64,000 bases of DNA from an uncultured Eubacteriales bacterium (GTDB taxonomy: Bacteria > Bacillota > Clostridia > Oscillospirales > UBA644): the NCBI GenBank assembly GCA_900547165.1, contig URFZ01000008.1, positions 1 through 64,000 on the forward strand. The letters are read 5' to 3'. Positions 18,965-28,819 of this stretch are shown one piece after another; the first letter of the stretch is position 1, and every line of letters begins with the position of its first letter. The notes under the pieces were generated by a model, which saw only the letters and a program-made list of their open reading frames with translations, ran no database searches and was not told where the DNA came from. The translations under genes and the position numbers were made by a program.

Positions 18965-20290
18965 ATGTCCAGAGCAGACGGAAAAGCCGAAAGAGACCGC
19001 ATAGAAGCGGAGCGTGCCGTCCGTGAAGCCATTGCGGCAAAACAAGCTGCGGCACAGTCTTCTTTCGTGCCGAAAAGACCTGCCGAAACAACTGCGGAAC
19101 GCCACAGAAGAATTGCTGAAAAGACCCGCGAAGCATTCGCAGAACTTGACGAGATAGACCCACCTAAAAGAAAGCCCGTTACCTCTTATTCCGAAACGGA
19201 AAATCCGCGCACGGCGGTTTCACGTTCTCGGACGGAAGTGCAACCGCGGCAGGCTTCTTCACAATCAAACAGGAACTCAACTCCCCGTCCCGCAAACCGA
19301 ACCGCAACGGGCGGCAACGCGCAGCGAAATGCAAAATCATCTTCCGAGCCTCGGATAACTTCTTCAAAAACCGCTTCACAAACGCAGCAGACAAACGGAA
19401 AAGAAAATGCTCAAAAAAAGAAAAACGGACCATTGACTATTGTTATTTTTGTGGTTTGTCTTTGCGTCTTCGGCTTTTCGGCATATAAAGTGGCGGACTA
19501 CTTTATCTCTGCGCATATCCGCGATTCGGGCTACCGCTCAACGATAGGCGATGTCGAAAACATAGACGGTCAGGTTCCCGATTGGGGCGGAATCATCGAT
19601 AACCCCGCAAACCACGGCAACGGCGGCGATTCGGACACGAAAACCGAAATAAAGGTCGTTCCTGTTGAAGATGTCGATATAGGAGAAATCAAGTATATAG
19701 ATACAAATTATTCAAAACTTAAACAGGAGAACCCCGACGTAAAAGGCTGGATATATTTCCCCGGACCGTCTTCCATATACGGACTACCGATAAACGCCGC
19801 GCTGGTGCAGGGTGACGACGATTATCATTATCTTGACTACAACGCAAAAGGCGAAAAGGATTCCAACGGCTGTATCTATATGTCCGCAGGGATTGACCCC
19901 GACCTTGTGAACAACTCAAACACGATGATTTACGGCCACGCAAAAAATCCCTATGCGTTTGCGGGACTGAAATATCTGAACGACGCAAAGCGTTGGTATT
20001 CGGACGGAAACAACCATTTCATCCGCATAAAAACGGATAATTATTACTCCATCTGGCAGATATTCTCATGGTACGAGAGTACGGACGGCGGCGATTTTGA
20101 CCGCCTTTCAACCGATAATTGGGCGGAATATTTTACCTATTTGCAGGGACTTAACGAGATCCCGTCTCTCGGAAAATTCGAGTTCAAGGACGAAGATAAA
20201 ATAATTTCTCTTGTCACCTGCAAGGGCTTTTCCGACGGCAGAGTGGTGGTCCACGCAAAACTTGTCAGATATTCGTCAGTTTCGGGCTGA
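18965..20290 (+). CDS. Class B sortase with long basic cytoplasmic N-terminus
   Basis: This is the second class B sortase of the pair (441 residues). Residues 1-155 are predicted cytoplasmic, rich in Arg, Lys, Ser, Thr and Gln, and low in complexity, followed by a membrane span (about 158-180) and the catalytic domain (about 250-440). The triad is His325 in MIYGHAKN, Cys419 in SLVTCKGF and Arg426 in DGRVVVHAKLV. GGAGG overlaps the end of the preceding gene, spaced 8 bp from the ATG. The long N-terminal tail is atypical and may bind a cytoplasmic or septal partner; that is inference. A strong hairpin terminator follows. Confidence 0.9.
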   Translation: MSRADGKAERDRIEAERAVREAIAAKQAAAQSSFVPKRPAETTAERHRRIAEKTREAFAELDEIDPPKRKPVTSYSETENPRTAVSRSRTEVQPRQASSQSNRNSTPRPANRTATGGNAQRNAKSSSEPRITSSKTASQTQQTNGKENAQKKKNGPLTIVIFVVCLCVFGFSAYKVADYFISAHIRDSGYRSTIGDVENIDGQVPDWGGIIDNPANHGNGGDSDTKTEIKVVPVEDVDIGEIKYIDTNYSKLKQENPDVKGWIYFPGPSSIYGLPINAALVQGDDDYHYLDYNAKGEKDSNGCIYMSAGIDPDLVNNSNTMIYGHAKNPYAFAGLKYLNDAKRWYSDGNNHFIRIKTDNYYSIWQIFSWYESTDGGDFDRLSTDNWAEYFTYLQGLNEIPSLGKFEFKDEDKIISLVTCKGFSDGRVVVHAKLVRYSSVSG

Positions 20291-20372
20291 TTTGACAGCC
20301 ACGCACTTACTTTTTGTGCCTGTCGGCGGCTGTTCATCCTTTTTGAAAAACCTTGAAACTGCAAAGCAGACA

Positions 20373-20410
20373 AAACGGCAGAAGTTGTTTTCGGTACAAC
20401 TCTGCCGTTT
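20373..20410 (+). terminator. Terminator of the sortase operon
   Basis: AAACGGCAGAAGTTGT pairs with ACAACTCTGCCGTTT (one bulged A) over TTTCGGT and is followed by ATCTTTTTTG. Confidence 0.85.
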
Positions 20411-20999
20411 ATCTTTTTTGTCCTTTTCGATTTATATTTATTCATTTTTTTATAGGAACATGGAGTCTTTTATTAACGATTTCCGTCGGGTATTTGTTGT
20501 GTTCTCTTTACATATTCTGTACTGTTCCGAGAGGTGAAAAACGTTCTTTCTTTTTGTCTCCGAAACAATGCTTTTCCTTTGCTGAGGTCGGTTCTGTTAT
20601 TGTCCGACTCTGTTCGCCGTCAGGCGCTGCTCCTCTTTTGCTTTCTGCGCATCAAATCCCGAAAAATGCCAAAAAAAACCGCTTCGGGCAAAAACTTCCG
20701 AATTTATTCCGATTTTGCAAAAAAGTTTGCATTTTTTGTGCAGGTTGCACAACGGATTTAATTGCAAAAAAAGTTTTACAAACGTATATATTGCGTTTGC
20801 GTCCCGTTTTTCGGCGTTATTTTTCCACATCTTGTTTCGGTGCTGTAAAGTCTGCATAACAAGTGACAAAAAACGCAACTGAAAAATATACTAAATGTAA
20901 AAATTTAAACCCGAAAATTTGTGCTGAATAACCAAACGGATATGCCTTGTCGGGGGCTTGCGAAACGGCGGCGGAAAGGTCGAAAACACGGGTTTTTAC
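20411..20999 (+). other. Long intergenic region before the glycan operon
   Basis: No convincing gene is found in about 590 bp. The left part is T-rich. The right part holds a short operator-like palindrome (20736-20752) and A-rich direct repeats containing TTTGCA (20715-20732). The region ends at the strong promoter at 21000. Confidence 0.5.
20736..20752. promoter_or_regulatory. Operator-like palindrome upstream of the glycan operon
   Basis: TTGTGCA-GGT-TGCACAA is a perfect 7-bp inverted repeat with a 3-bp centre, about 265 bp upstream of the operon -35. The size fits a LacI- or TetR-type operator, but no cognate regulator is adjacent. Confidence 0.35.
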
Positions 21000-21028
21000 T
21001 TGACTTTTGAGCAAAAAAGTATTATAAT
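21000..21028 (+). promoter_or_regulatory. Sigma-A promoter of the DUF5696 glycan operon
   Basis: TTGACT (21000-21005), 17-bp spacer, TATAAT (21023-21028). It leaves an untranslated leader of roughly 235 nt before the GTG start at 21271. Confidence 0.8.
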
Positions 21029-21182
21029 ATATGCATATCTGAACGAAAATGTTTTTGTGCTTTCTGCGCAATACGGCATTTCGGCATTCAAAGAGAGGCT
21101 GCGGAAGTCTTTTTTGCGATGCCGATGGTGTCGTGTTCTCTTTTGCGTTTTACACGCGTATGCGCACGCGAAAGCCCGACGG

Positions 21183-21224
21183 TTTTTCTGTCGGCCCTTT
21201 TTCGACAGAAAAAGCGTTTTTTAT
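21183..21224 (+). promoter_or_regulatory. Attenuator-like hairpin in the operon leader
   Basis: TTTTTCTGTCG (21183-21193) pairs perfectly with CGACAGAAAAA (21203-21213), followed by GCG and TTTTTT. It lies inside the leader and before the start codon, so it looks like a conditional terminator or processing stem rather than a gene end. Confidence 0.5.
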
Positions 21225-21270
21225 CTATCAACTCCCGGGCGCGTGCCTGAGAAAAGGAAGGTGTTCCCAA

Positions 21271-24200
21271 GTGCGAAAATCAAGGATCCTTGCAGTTCTG
21301 TTGATAATTTTGCTCTGCGCACAACTCTGCGCGGCTTGTTCGTCGAGCAATAAGGACAGCGATGAGATCAACATCGAAACACCGTTCGTTCCCGTTTATT
21401 CGGCGGGGTCTTACGGTGAGTTTCTCCAACTTCAATCGAGAACTCTCGACGACGTTGATTTCACTCTCTACAAGGACAACAAGAACTACAACGTCGGCAA
21501 GTACGGTTTTTATCCGATAAAGACCGAACAGGGCGACAATGCCAACCCGATAACGAACATCAAGTCTTCGGGTGACCTCGACGACAATTCCGTCGGAAAG
21601 TTCAAGGACGACGACGGCGTTGAACGAGTTGCGGTTCACACAAGCGAAGAGGGTTTCGTCGAATGGACGATAAGCGTTCCGTCGGCGGGTCTTTACACGC
21701 TCGGAATCGACTATATGGCGGATAAATCGAAAGCGGGTATTCTCGAATATTCGATTTACGTCAACGGCGAACTGCAATATACAGAGTCGAGAAGTGCGGC
21801 GCTTGACAGAACATACGTTGATAAATATGCATTCGAACTTGAAGAAAACGGAGGCAAACTGACGGACGTTTCTCAGCGCTTTGAGCCGAAGTCCGAGTAT
21901 TACTACGACATCGACTCCGAGGGAAATGAATCGAGAGGCGTTCAGGAACAGCGTCAGGTCTGGACCGACAACAGCACTTTCCACGATTCCAACGGTTCAT
22001 ACACCGTTCCTCTTAAATTTTATCTTAAAAGCGGAGAAAACGTCGTAAGAATTTCTTCCGTTCGCGGCGTTTCCTATATTTCCGATATTTATTTCTATAC
22101 CATTCCCTCGAATAACAGATATACGGACTATCTTTACGAAAAACAGGGCAGCGAAGTGAACTCCGCCGATGTTTCCGATTGGACGAGTTCCAAACTTCAA
22201 GCGGAATATCCGACCTCCAAATCCGACCCGATGCTGTTCTCCACTTTCGACAGAGCGTCCGCTTTCACCGAGCCTCCCGCTTCGACAAACATTAAACTTA
22301 ACATAATCGGCGGTGAGCGTTGGGAGACGGTCGGACAGTGGATAGAATATACCGTCAACGATATTCCCAAGAGCGGTCTTTATAAGATAGCGATTCGTTA
22401 CAGACAGAATCTTTCCGCAGGTATCTTTACTTCCAGAGAAATAACCGTCAACACGGGTGCCGAGGGTACAAAGGGCGAAAACTTTGACGAATACATAGTT
22501 CAGTTCCCCTACGGCGGCAACTGGGAAGTTACGACCCCGACCGATTCTTCGGGCGACGCTTCTCTTTTCTGGTTTGAAGAGGGAACGAACAAAATTCGTC
22601 TTAAAGCGGTAACGGGCGAACTTAACGACCTTATCAACGCATGCGACGGAATAGTAAGGTCTCTTCAGGCCGATTATACCAAGATCACGGCTATTACGGG
22701 CGGCGAACCGGACACCTTCCAGGATTACGACCTTGCCGAGACCATTCCCGAAGTTATTTCCGACCTGAAATCTCAGGGCGATATGCTTAATCAGATATAC
22801 GAAAAACTTCTTTCCGCTCTTAACGGAGAAGAGGGACAGTATACCGCGCAGATAAAGCAGATAGTAAACGAACTTTATGTAATGTACGATGACCCCGAGT
22901 CCATCACGACTTCCGGCGGTCTGAGAAACCTCAACAGCGCGATAACTTCTTTGGGAGACTTTGTTGAGTCGTGCAGCTTGCAGCCCATCGAAATAGACTA
23001 CATTGAAGTCCTTCCCGCAGATGCGGAACTTCCCGCAGCCGAGGGCGACGCGGGCAAATCCATTTTGCACCAGTTCAAAATGTTCTTCGCGTCTTTCTTC
23101 CAGGATCTGAACTCCATAAGCGGGGAGGGACACCCCGAGTATGAAGAAGAAGTTGAGATCTGGACGACGCTTTCTCGTGACTATGCGATATTGACCCGTC
23201 AGATAATCGACAGAGGATTTGTAAATCAGTACGGAATTAACCTTACATATAAATTATTCCCCGGCCAACTTTCGTCTTCAATGCTTGCGGGACTTATATG
23301 CAGCGCGCAGACAGGTGTCGGTCCCGGTACCGTTCAGGACTATGCGGCGCGTCACTCGATGTATCCGATAAATACCTTTAAAACCCGCGACAAGGATATT
23401 TACAAAACGGATACGAAAACCGGCGAAAAGACATATCTGAAAACGATAACCGTTCCCGGCTTCAAGGATATAAAGGAAAGATACGACGATTCGTTCTGGA
23501 ACGGCGTTACCGTTGAAATGTACCGTGAATACGGCAACGTTGACGCAGGTACGGCAAACCTTATTTACGGCGTTCCCGAAGTTCTTTCGTTCTCGCTTCT
23601 TTATTACCGTGAAGATATATTTGATAAGTATAATCTTACTATTCCCAATGTTTGGGACGACTACTATACTTATATCCCCACACTTCAGAAATACAATATG
23701 CAGGCGGAGGCTCCGCAGGCAGGCGTGATGATTTACCAATACGGCGGTTTGATGTATAAATACGATAACAGCCGACAGGCAAACGCAAGAGCGTCCAACA
23801 TCGACAGCGACCTTTATCTTAAACTGTTTGATAAACAGAACGCTTTCTATACCGAATATAAATGCCCCATAACGATGGACGGACACTCCCGTTTCAGAAC
23901 CGGTGAAGTTCCGATGATAATCGGTACGCTGAGCACATGGAAAAACCTCTATGCGCAGGCACCTGAAATCAGAGGACTTTGGAAGTTCCACATTCTTCCC
24001 GGCGTTGAACAGGAAGACGGAACCGTAAACAGAGAACAGATTCCGACCGTTACATACTCCGCAATTTACGCCGCAGGCGCAAACCATGACGGGGCATGGG
24101 AATTTATCCAATGGTTCAACGACTATGAATGCTCGAACGAATTCGGACGTGAAGTCGAAGCTCTTATCGGTCAGGTTGAGCGTTACGCTTCTGCCGTAAA

Positions 24201-24444
24201 AGAAGCATTTAAGATGGCGCCGTGGACTTCGGACGAACTTAAAGTTCTTATGGCAACATGGGACACTTTGAGACCCGCAGAGGTCTGCTTCGGCGACTAT
24301 TACAGCGGAAGATACATAGGCTTTGCGCAAACGGAAGTTATCGTTGACGGTACGGGAGACGGTCATGCGACCATACTCGAACATATGCAGGAAATAAACA
24401 AGTCCATCACGCAGAAACGTGAAGAACTTAATCTTCCGGAATAA
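21271..24444 (+). CDS. Lipoprotein: carbohydrate ABC transporter binding protein with CBM-like domains
   Basis: This is a large (1057-residue) extracellular lipoprotein that probably captures a glycan for the permeases downstream. I chose GTG 21271 because AGGAAGG lies 9 bp before it and the protein then starts with a lipoprotein signal ending LCAAC, with the lipidated Cys at 23. Two beta-sandwich CBM6/35-like modules are suggested by GLYTLGIDYMAD...YSIYVNGE and GQWIEYTVNDIPKSGLYKIAIRY. The last ~420 residues resemble a family 1 solute-binding protein (YGVPEVLSFSLLYYREDIF, FRTGEVPMIIG, GAWEFIQWF). Fusion of CBMs to a binding protein suggests a polymeric ligand. The ligand is unknown. Confidence 0.85.
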   Translation: MRKSRILAVLLIILLCAQLCAACSSSNKDSDEINIETPFVPVYSAGSYGEFLQLQSRTLDDVDFTLYKDNKNYNVGKYGFYPIKTEQGDNANPITNIKSSGDLDDNSVGKFKDDDGVERVAVHTSEEGFVEWTISVPSAGLYTLGIDYMADKSKAGILEYSIYVNGELQYTESRSAALDRTYVDKYAFELEENGGKLTDVSQRFEPKSEYYYDIDSEGNESRGVQEQRQVWTDNSTFHDSNGSYTVPLKFYLKSGENVVRISSVRGVSYISDIYFYTIPSNNRYTDYLYEKQGSEVNSADVSDWTSSKLQAEYPTSKSDPMLFSTFDRASAFTEPPASTNIKLNIIGGERWETVGQWIEYTVNDIPKSGLYKIAIRYRQNLSAGIFTSREITVNTGAEGTKGENFDEYIVQFPYGGNWEVTTPTDSSGDASLFWFEEGTNKIRLKAVTGELNDLINACDGIVRSLQADYTKITAITGGEPDTFQDYDLAETIPEVISDLKSQGDMLNQIYEKLLSALNGEEGQYTAQIKQIVNELYVMYDDPESITTSGGLRNLNSAITSLGDFVESCSLQPIEIDYIEVLPADAELPAAEGDAGKSILHQFKMFFASFFQDLNSISGEGHPEYEEEVEIWTTLSRDYAILTRQIIDRGFVNQYGINLTYKLFPGQLSSSMLAGLICSAQTGVGPGTVQDYAARHSMYPINTFKTRDKDIYKTDTKTGEKTYLKTITVPGFKDIKERYDDSFWNGVTVEMYREYGNVDAGTANLIYGVPEVLSFSLLYYREDIFDKYNLTIPNVWDDYYTYIPTLQKYNMQAEAPQAGVMIYQYGGLMYKYDNSRQANARASNIDSDLYLKLFDKQNAFYTEYKCPITMDGHSRFRTGEVPMIIGTLSTWKNLYAQAPEIRGLWKFHILPGVEQEDGTVNREQIPTVTYSAIYAAGANHDGAWEFIQWFNDYECSNEFGREVEALIGQVERYASAVKEAFKMAPWTSDELKVLMATWDTLRPAEVCFGDYYSGRYIGFAQTEVIVDGTGDGHATILEHMQEINKSITQKREELNLPE

Positions 24445-24468
24445 ATTAAGGAGGAAGGCTGAAAAAAT

Positions 24469-25386
24469 ATGAAAATCACGGCACTCAAAAAACCGAAGTT
24501 TTTAAGCCCGAAGTTTTTGAAGAAATTCGAGAACCTCGACCTGCTCTTCTTCCTCGGTCCCTACATGGTGGTGTTCTTTGTTTGGACGATACTTCCCGTT
24601 ATCGTTTCTTACTTCATCGCCTTTATGCAGTTCAACACCATTGAGTTTCCCGTCTGGGTCGGACTTCAAAACTATCAGAGACTGTTCCTTTCCGAGGAAT
24701 ACTTCACTCTCTGTTTGTCGAACTCGCTTGTTCTCGGTACGCTTTCGGGCGTTATCAACTACCTTTTCGCTTTCGGCTTTGCTTGGATACTGAACGAAGT
24801 TCCGCCGAAGCCGAGAACGATACTCACCCTTTTGTTCTATCTTCCGTCGATGACCGGCGGCTTCACCGTCATTCTCGATATGCTCCTTTCTTCCGACCGT
24901 TACGGCTGGCTGAACGGCTGGCTGATGCAGGCGGGCTTGATACAGGACCCCATTCAGTGGTCGAAAGAAACGGAATATATGCTACCGCTTGCAATTATCA
25001 TCATGCTTTGGAGCGCGCTCGGAACACAGTTCCTTGTCTTTCTTTCGAGTTTGCAGGGCGTTGACAAATCGCTTTACGAAGCGGGCGCGGTTGACGGTAT
25101 CTACAACAGATGGCAGGAACTTTATTACATAACTCTTCCCTCCATCAAAGGTCAGTTACAGTTGAACGCAATACTCACGGTCACGGCTTCGGTAAGTATT
25201 TCCGCTCCCGGCTTCTTCGGCACGCCGACGCAGGATTACAAACTGTTTACGTTGGCAATGCTGTCCGCGGACTATTCGGGGCGTTTGGAAATGGGTTATG
25301 TAACGGCAATATCAACTATCATGCTGATACTGTCAATCACGATAAACAAAATAGTCAACTATTTAATAGGTAAGATAGGTAAATAA
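24469..25386 (+). CDS. Carbohydrate ABC transporter permease (UgpA/LplB type)
   Basis: This inner-membrane permease of the CUT1 family has 305 residues. Several hydrophobic spans are evident, and the EAA loop EAGAVDGIYNRWQELYYITLPSIKGQ (in two overlapping segments) near residue 205 is the docking site for the ATPase. It pairs with the UgpE-type permease next to it. No ATP-binding gene is in the operon, so a shared MsmX-type ATPase elsewhere is likely, as known for such operons. GGAGGAAGG precedes the ATG at a longer spacing. Confidence 0.93.
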   Translation: MKITALKKPKFLSPKFLKKFENLDLLFFLGPYMVVFFVWTILPVIVSYFIAFMQFNTIEFPVWVGLQNYQRLFLSEEYFTLCLSNSLVLGTLSGVINYLFAFGFAWILNEVPPKPRTILTLLFYLPSMTGGFTVILDMLLSSDRYGWLNGWLMQAGLIQDPIQWSKETEYMLPLAIIIMLWSALGTQFLVFLSSLQGVDKSLYEAGAVDGIYNRWQELYYITLPSIKGQLQLNAILTVTASVSISAPGFFGTPTQDYKLFTLAMLSADYSGRLEMGYVTAISTIMLILSITINKIVNYLIGKIGK

Positions 25387-25402
25387 GAAAGGAGGTACGG
25401 CA

Positions 25403-26365
25403 ATGACCGATTCTAATGATGTAAGACCCGAAAAGAAAAAGAAATTTTCTCTTTTCAAGAAAAAAGAACAACTCGATGAATTCGGAAACCCGCTCGTCCT
25501 CCCGAAGAAGCGTAAGTTTTCCTATCACAGACTGAACCGTTCTCTCGGCGGAGACATTGCCTTGACGATAGTCCTTTTCGTCGGCGGCGTTTTCATGTTG
25601 TTCCCGCTTATTTATTCCATATCGAACTCATTGAAACCGCTCAGCGAACAATGGATATTCCCCCCGAACCTTATCGTTAAGAACCCCACGTTTGAATGGT
25701 ACATATCTCTGTTCAACTACATGGGCAACTCGATGGTTCCCATGTCAAGATACCTTTTCAACTCCATTTATCTTTGCTTTATGTGTACGCTTGTGTGCAC
25801 GCTGTCCTGTTCTATGGCGGCGTATGCAATATCAAAGCGTCACTTCAAAGGGCAGGAGACCGTGTTCAAAATGGTCGAACTTTCGATGATGTTCACGGCG
25901 CCCGCAACCGGCATAGTCAGTTACGTCATCCTGGCAAACATGAACCCCGTTGACCATTACTGGACTCTCATCGTTCCCTGTGCCTGCAACTCGATGTATA
26001 TGTACATCGTAAAGAACTATATGGACACGTTTCCGTCATCGGTTCTTGAAGCCGCCCGCATTGACGGCGCGGGAGAGTTCCGTATCTTCTGGGGCATACT
26101 GATGCCCGGTGTAAAACCCGCATGGATGACGGTTATCCTGTTCGCGGTTCAGGCTTATTGGAACATGGGTACCGGCTCGTTCATATTCAAAGAAGAAATG
26201 AAAGGTATTTCGTCCGGTATTTCGGCAATAACCTCAATTTCAATCAACAGAACCGGTATCGGCGGTGCGGCAAGCATACTGCTTATGATAGTTCCTCTTG
26301 TCACGTTCGTCATAACCCAAAGTAACGTTCTGGATACCTGCGCAACGGCAGGCATGAAGGATTAA
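25403..26365 (+). CDS. Carbohydrate ABC transporter permease (UgpE type)
   Basis: This second CUT1 permease (320 residues) is partner of the preceding one. It has a Lys-rich cytoplasmic N-terminus (about 1-50), about six membrane spans, and the EAA motif EAARIDGAGEFRIFWGILMP near residue 216. The start follows AAAGGAGG by 9 bp. The C-terminus VLDTCATAGMKD is typical of the YtcP-like branch. Four such permeases occur in this operon, in two pairs. Confidence 0.93.
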   Translation: MTDSNDVRPEKKKKFSLFKKKEQLDEFGNPLVLPKKRKFSYHRLNRSLGGDIALTIVLFVGGVFMLFPLIYSISNSLKPLSEQWIFPPNLIVKNPTFEWYISLFNYMGNSMVPMSRYLFNSIYLCFMCTLVCTLSCSMAAYAISKRHFKGQETVFKMVELSMMFTAPATGIVSYVILANMNPVDHYWTLIVPCACNSMYMYIVKNYMDTFPSSVLEAARIDGAGEFRIFWGILMPGVKPAWMTVILFAVQAYWNMGTGSFIFKEEMKGISSGISAITSISINRTGIGGAASILLMIVPLVTFVITQSNVLDTCATAGMKD

Positions 26366-26378
26366 GGGGGTGGCGAAA

Positions 26379-27962
26379 ATGAAAAATCTGAAAAGAATTA
26401 TTTGTGTTGCGATAACTTTCGCGCTGCTGCTTTCCCTCTGCGTTTCCTCCTTTGCGCTTCCCATCAACGTCGGAATAACGGACAGTTATTTCTATAACGA
26501 AAACGCAATTCCCATTGCGGCTCCCATTGCGTACCGCCCGGTGACAGTTAAAGGTTCCGACACTTTCGGCACAACTTTTGACCCGGTCGATCTGACAGTC
26601 GGCGAAGATTATATTTATATAGTAGACCGCGAACAGTGCCAGATAATCGCACTCAACACCGATTACTCCGAGGCGTTCAGAATTTCCACCCTCAAAGATT
26701 CGGAAGATTATCAGATTCCCGATATAGACATATATACATATCAGGACGACGGAACAAGAGTTGCTGACGCTTCTCTTAAAAACAGAAGCAAATACAACCT
26801 CTATCGCCCCGAGGGCATATATGTTGATACCGACGGAACTCTTTATATTGCGGATACGCAGAACAGACGTCTTGTTGTCTGCGACAAAGAAGGATATGTT
26901 TCCAACGTTATCCAGTCCGTTCGTATCGCGGCTCTCGGAACAGATTTCCTGTTCAAACCGAAAAAGGTCGTCGTTGACAGCGCGGGAACCATTTCCGTTC
27001 TCTGCGAGAACTGTAACAAGGGCGTTATCCAGATAGATTCCACGGGTTCGTTCCAGCAGTTCTTCGCGCAGCCGAAAGTGGCGCTTGCCGCAACGGACTG
27101 GATATATACGATAATCGGCGCGTCCGCTTCCAAGAAAGCGGAGATAAGAGACGTTGCCGCAGAGTATGTAAGCCTTACGATAGATGACAGCGGATTCATT
27201 TATACCGCCGCGACCGACACCAAAACGGTCAAGGCAGTAAGAAAACTTGCCGCGGACGGCTCAGACGTTCTGAACTTTGAGGACGCAAAGTTTGAGAGTT
27301 ACGGAGACGTAAACCTCGGAGTTGATGTTTCGTCCAAAATCGTAGATGTTGCAACAAATGCGTCTGCCGGAACATATACGCTCCTCGACTCATATATGGG
27401 CAGATTCTTTACATATGCGTCGAACGGAATGCAGCTCTTTGTCGGCGGAGGCAACGGTAACCAGTTCGGTTGCCTGAAAAACCCCGTTGCGATCGCCTGC
27501 TTTAACGATGATATCGTTGTCGCGGACGGAACCAACAAACTTATAACGATTTATGAGACCACGGAATACGCATCAAGTATAATCTCCGCGCAGAAAGAAT
27601 ACAAAAGCGGCGATTACGAAAAAGCGGAAGAGTCATGGCTGCAGGTTCTGACTTATAATTCCGGAATGTATATCGCTTACGATACGCTCGGAAAGATATA
27701 CAAACTGCGCGGAGCAAATTCCGAGGAGGGAACTCCCGAACGCAAAGAAAACTACGAAACGGCGCTTCACTATTTTGAACTTTCCAACAACCTTATAGAT
27801 TATGCGGAGTGCTACAAAGAACTTCGAAACGAAACGGCTTCCGAATACTTCGGACTGCTGTTCGGCGGATTAGTTGTTCTTTTTGTCGGCATTGTTGCGC
27901 TGATAATGATTCGCGGAAAACGTAAGAAGAGAGCCGAAGAGAAGAGGAGGGCAGGACTGTGA
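26379..27962 (+). CDS. Secreted NHL-repeat/TPR protein with C-terminal membrane anchor
   Basis: I do not recognise a named family member. The 527-residue protein has a signal peptide (about 1-27, ending SFALP), NHL/SMP-30-like beta-propeller repeats (for example PEGIYVDTDGTLYIADTQNRR), one to two TPR-like helices near residue 400 (SAQKEYKSGDYEKAEESWLQVL), and a single C-terminal membrane span (about 490-512) followed by a basic tail. It is therefore an extracellular propeller tethered to the membrane, placed between the permease pair and the Yip1 protein. It could scaffold the transporter or sense glycan. ATG 26379 is preferred because AAGGGGG lies 8 bp before it. Its stop overlaps the next start. 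Confidence 0.75.
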   Translation: MKNLKRIICVAITFALLLSLCVSSFALPINVGITDSYFYNENAIPIAAPIAYRPVTVKGSDTFGTTFDPVDLTVGEDYIYIVDREQCQIIALNTDYSEAFRISTLKDSEDYQIPDIDIYTYQDDGTRVADASLKNRSKYNLYRPEGIYVDTDGTLYIADTQNRRLVVCDKEGYVSNVIQSVRIAALGTDFLFKPKKVVVDSAGTISVLCENCNKGVIQIDSTGSFQQFFAQPKVALAATDWIYTIIGASASKKAEIRDVAAEYVSLTIDDSGFIYTAATDTKTVKAVRKLAADGSDVLNFEDAKFESYGDVNLGVDVSSKIVDVATNASAGTYTLLDSYMGRFFTYASNGMQLFVGGGNGNQFGCLKNPVAIACFNDDIVVADGTNKLITIYETTEYASSIISAQKEYKSGDYEKAEESWLQVLTYNSGMYIAYDTLGKIYKLRGANSEEGTPERKENYETALHYFELSNNLIDYAECYKELRNETASEYFGLLFGGLVVLFVGIVALIMIRGKRKKRAEEKRRAGL

Positions 27963-28804
27963 CCGACAACGAAAAGAATATGGAAAACGAAGTCGAGAAC
28001 ACCGCACAGGCAGAGGTTTCTTCGGAACCCGTAAATGACGCGGCGGTCGAGCCTGTCGTTTCCGAAGCGGAATCCCCGCTCAAAAACAAAAAACAATTGC
28101 CTGATAACGTCTTTATGAAAGTTCTTCTTTTCATCTGGGCAAAGCTGAAACAGTTCGGGCTTGCTGTTTGGGACGGTCTTAAACATATCCCGTATTGCTG
28201 TTACTGCCTGACCCACCCGTTTGAAGGCTTCTTCCGAATGAAAGAAGACAAACGCAAGCAGAGTATGGCTGCAACGATAATTCTGTATGCGCTGCTTGCC
28301 GTTTCCGCAATAGCAAAACAACAGTTGACGAGTTATATGTTCGCGAACGTCGAAAGTCAGCTGAACCTTGACGTTTTGAAAATGGTTTTTACAACTCTTT
28401 TGCCGTATATGCTTTGGGTCGTTTCAAGCTGGTGCTTCACCTCTCTTATGGACGGCGAGGGAAACCTTAAAGACATTTTTTGCGCGACCGCCGTTGCTGC
28501 CATCCCTGTTATAGCGGTTAACATCGTTCTTATCCCGCTGTCTTATCTCATGACTTCGGATGAGTCGAACCTTTACGATTTCATCTCGGCACTCGGAACC
28601 ATTCTTATGGTGGCATATATGTTCCTCAGCATGATGTCAACACAGCAATATTCAGTGCTGAAAGCGATAGGAACAGCCATTCTTACCGTTGTCGGTATGG
28701 CGGTTATCGCGTTTGTCGTCATTCTTTTCTTCTACCTGATCCAGCAGGTATGGGGCTTCATCAGTTCCGTATTTTCAGAGATCTCGTACAGGTTGAATGA
28801 GTAA
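27959..28804 (+). CDS. Yip1-family membrane protein
   Basis: The 281-residue protein has an acidic, probably disordered cytoplasmic N-terminus (about 1-45) and then about five hydrophobic segments with the YIP1-domain pattern (THPFEGFFRMKEDKRKQSMAATIILYALLA...). The function of bacterial Yip1 proteins is unsettled; in this operon type the protein travels with NHL and DUF5696 proteins and CUT1 permeases. The GTG start overlaps the stop of the preceding gene, implying tight coupling. Confidence 0.75.
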   Translation: MTDNEKNMENEVENTAQAEVSSEPVNDAAVEPVVSEAESPLKNKKQLPDNVFMKVLLFIWAKLKQFGLAVWDGLKHIPYCCYCLTHPFEGFFRMKEDKRKQSMAATIILYALLAVSAIAKQQLTSYMFANVESQLNLDVLKMVFTTLLPYMLWVVSSWCFTSLMDGEGNLKDIFCATAVAAIPVIAVNIVLIPLSYLMTSDESNLYDFISALGTILMVAYMFLSMMSTQQYSVLKAIGTAILTVVGMAVIAFVVILFFYLIQQVWGFISSVFSEISYRLNE

Positions 28805-28819
28805 GGGAGGAAAGAAAAC

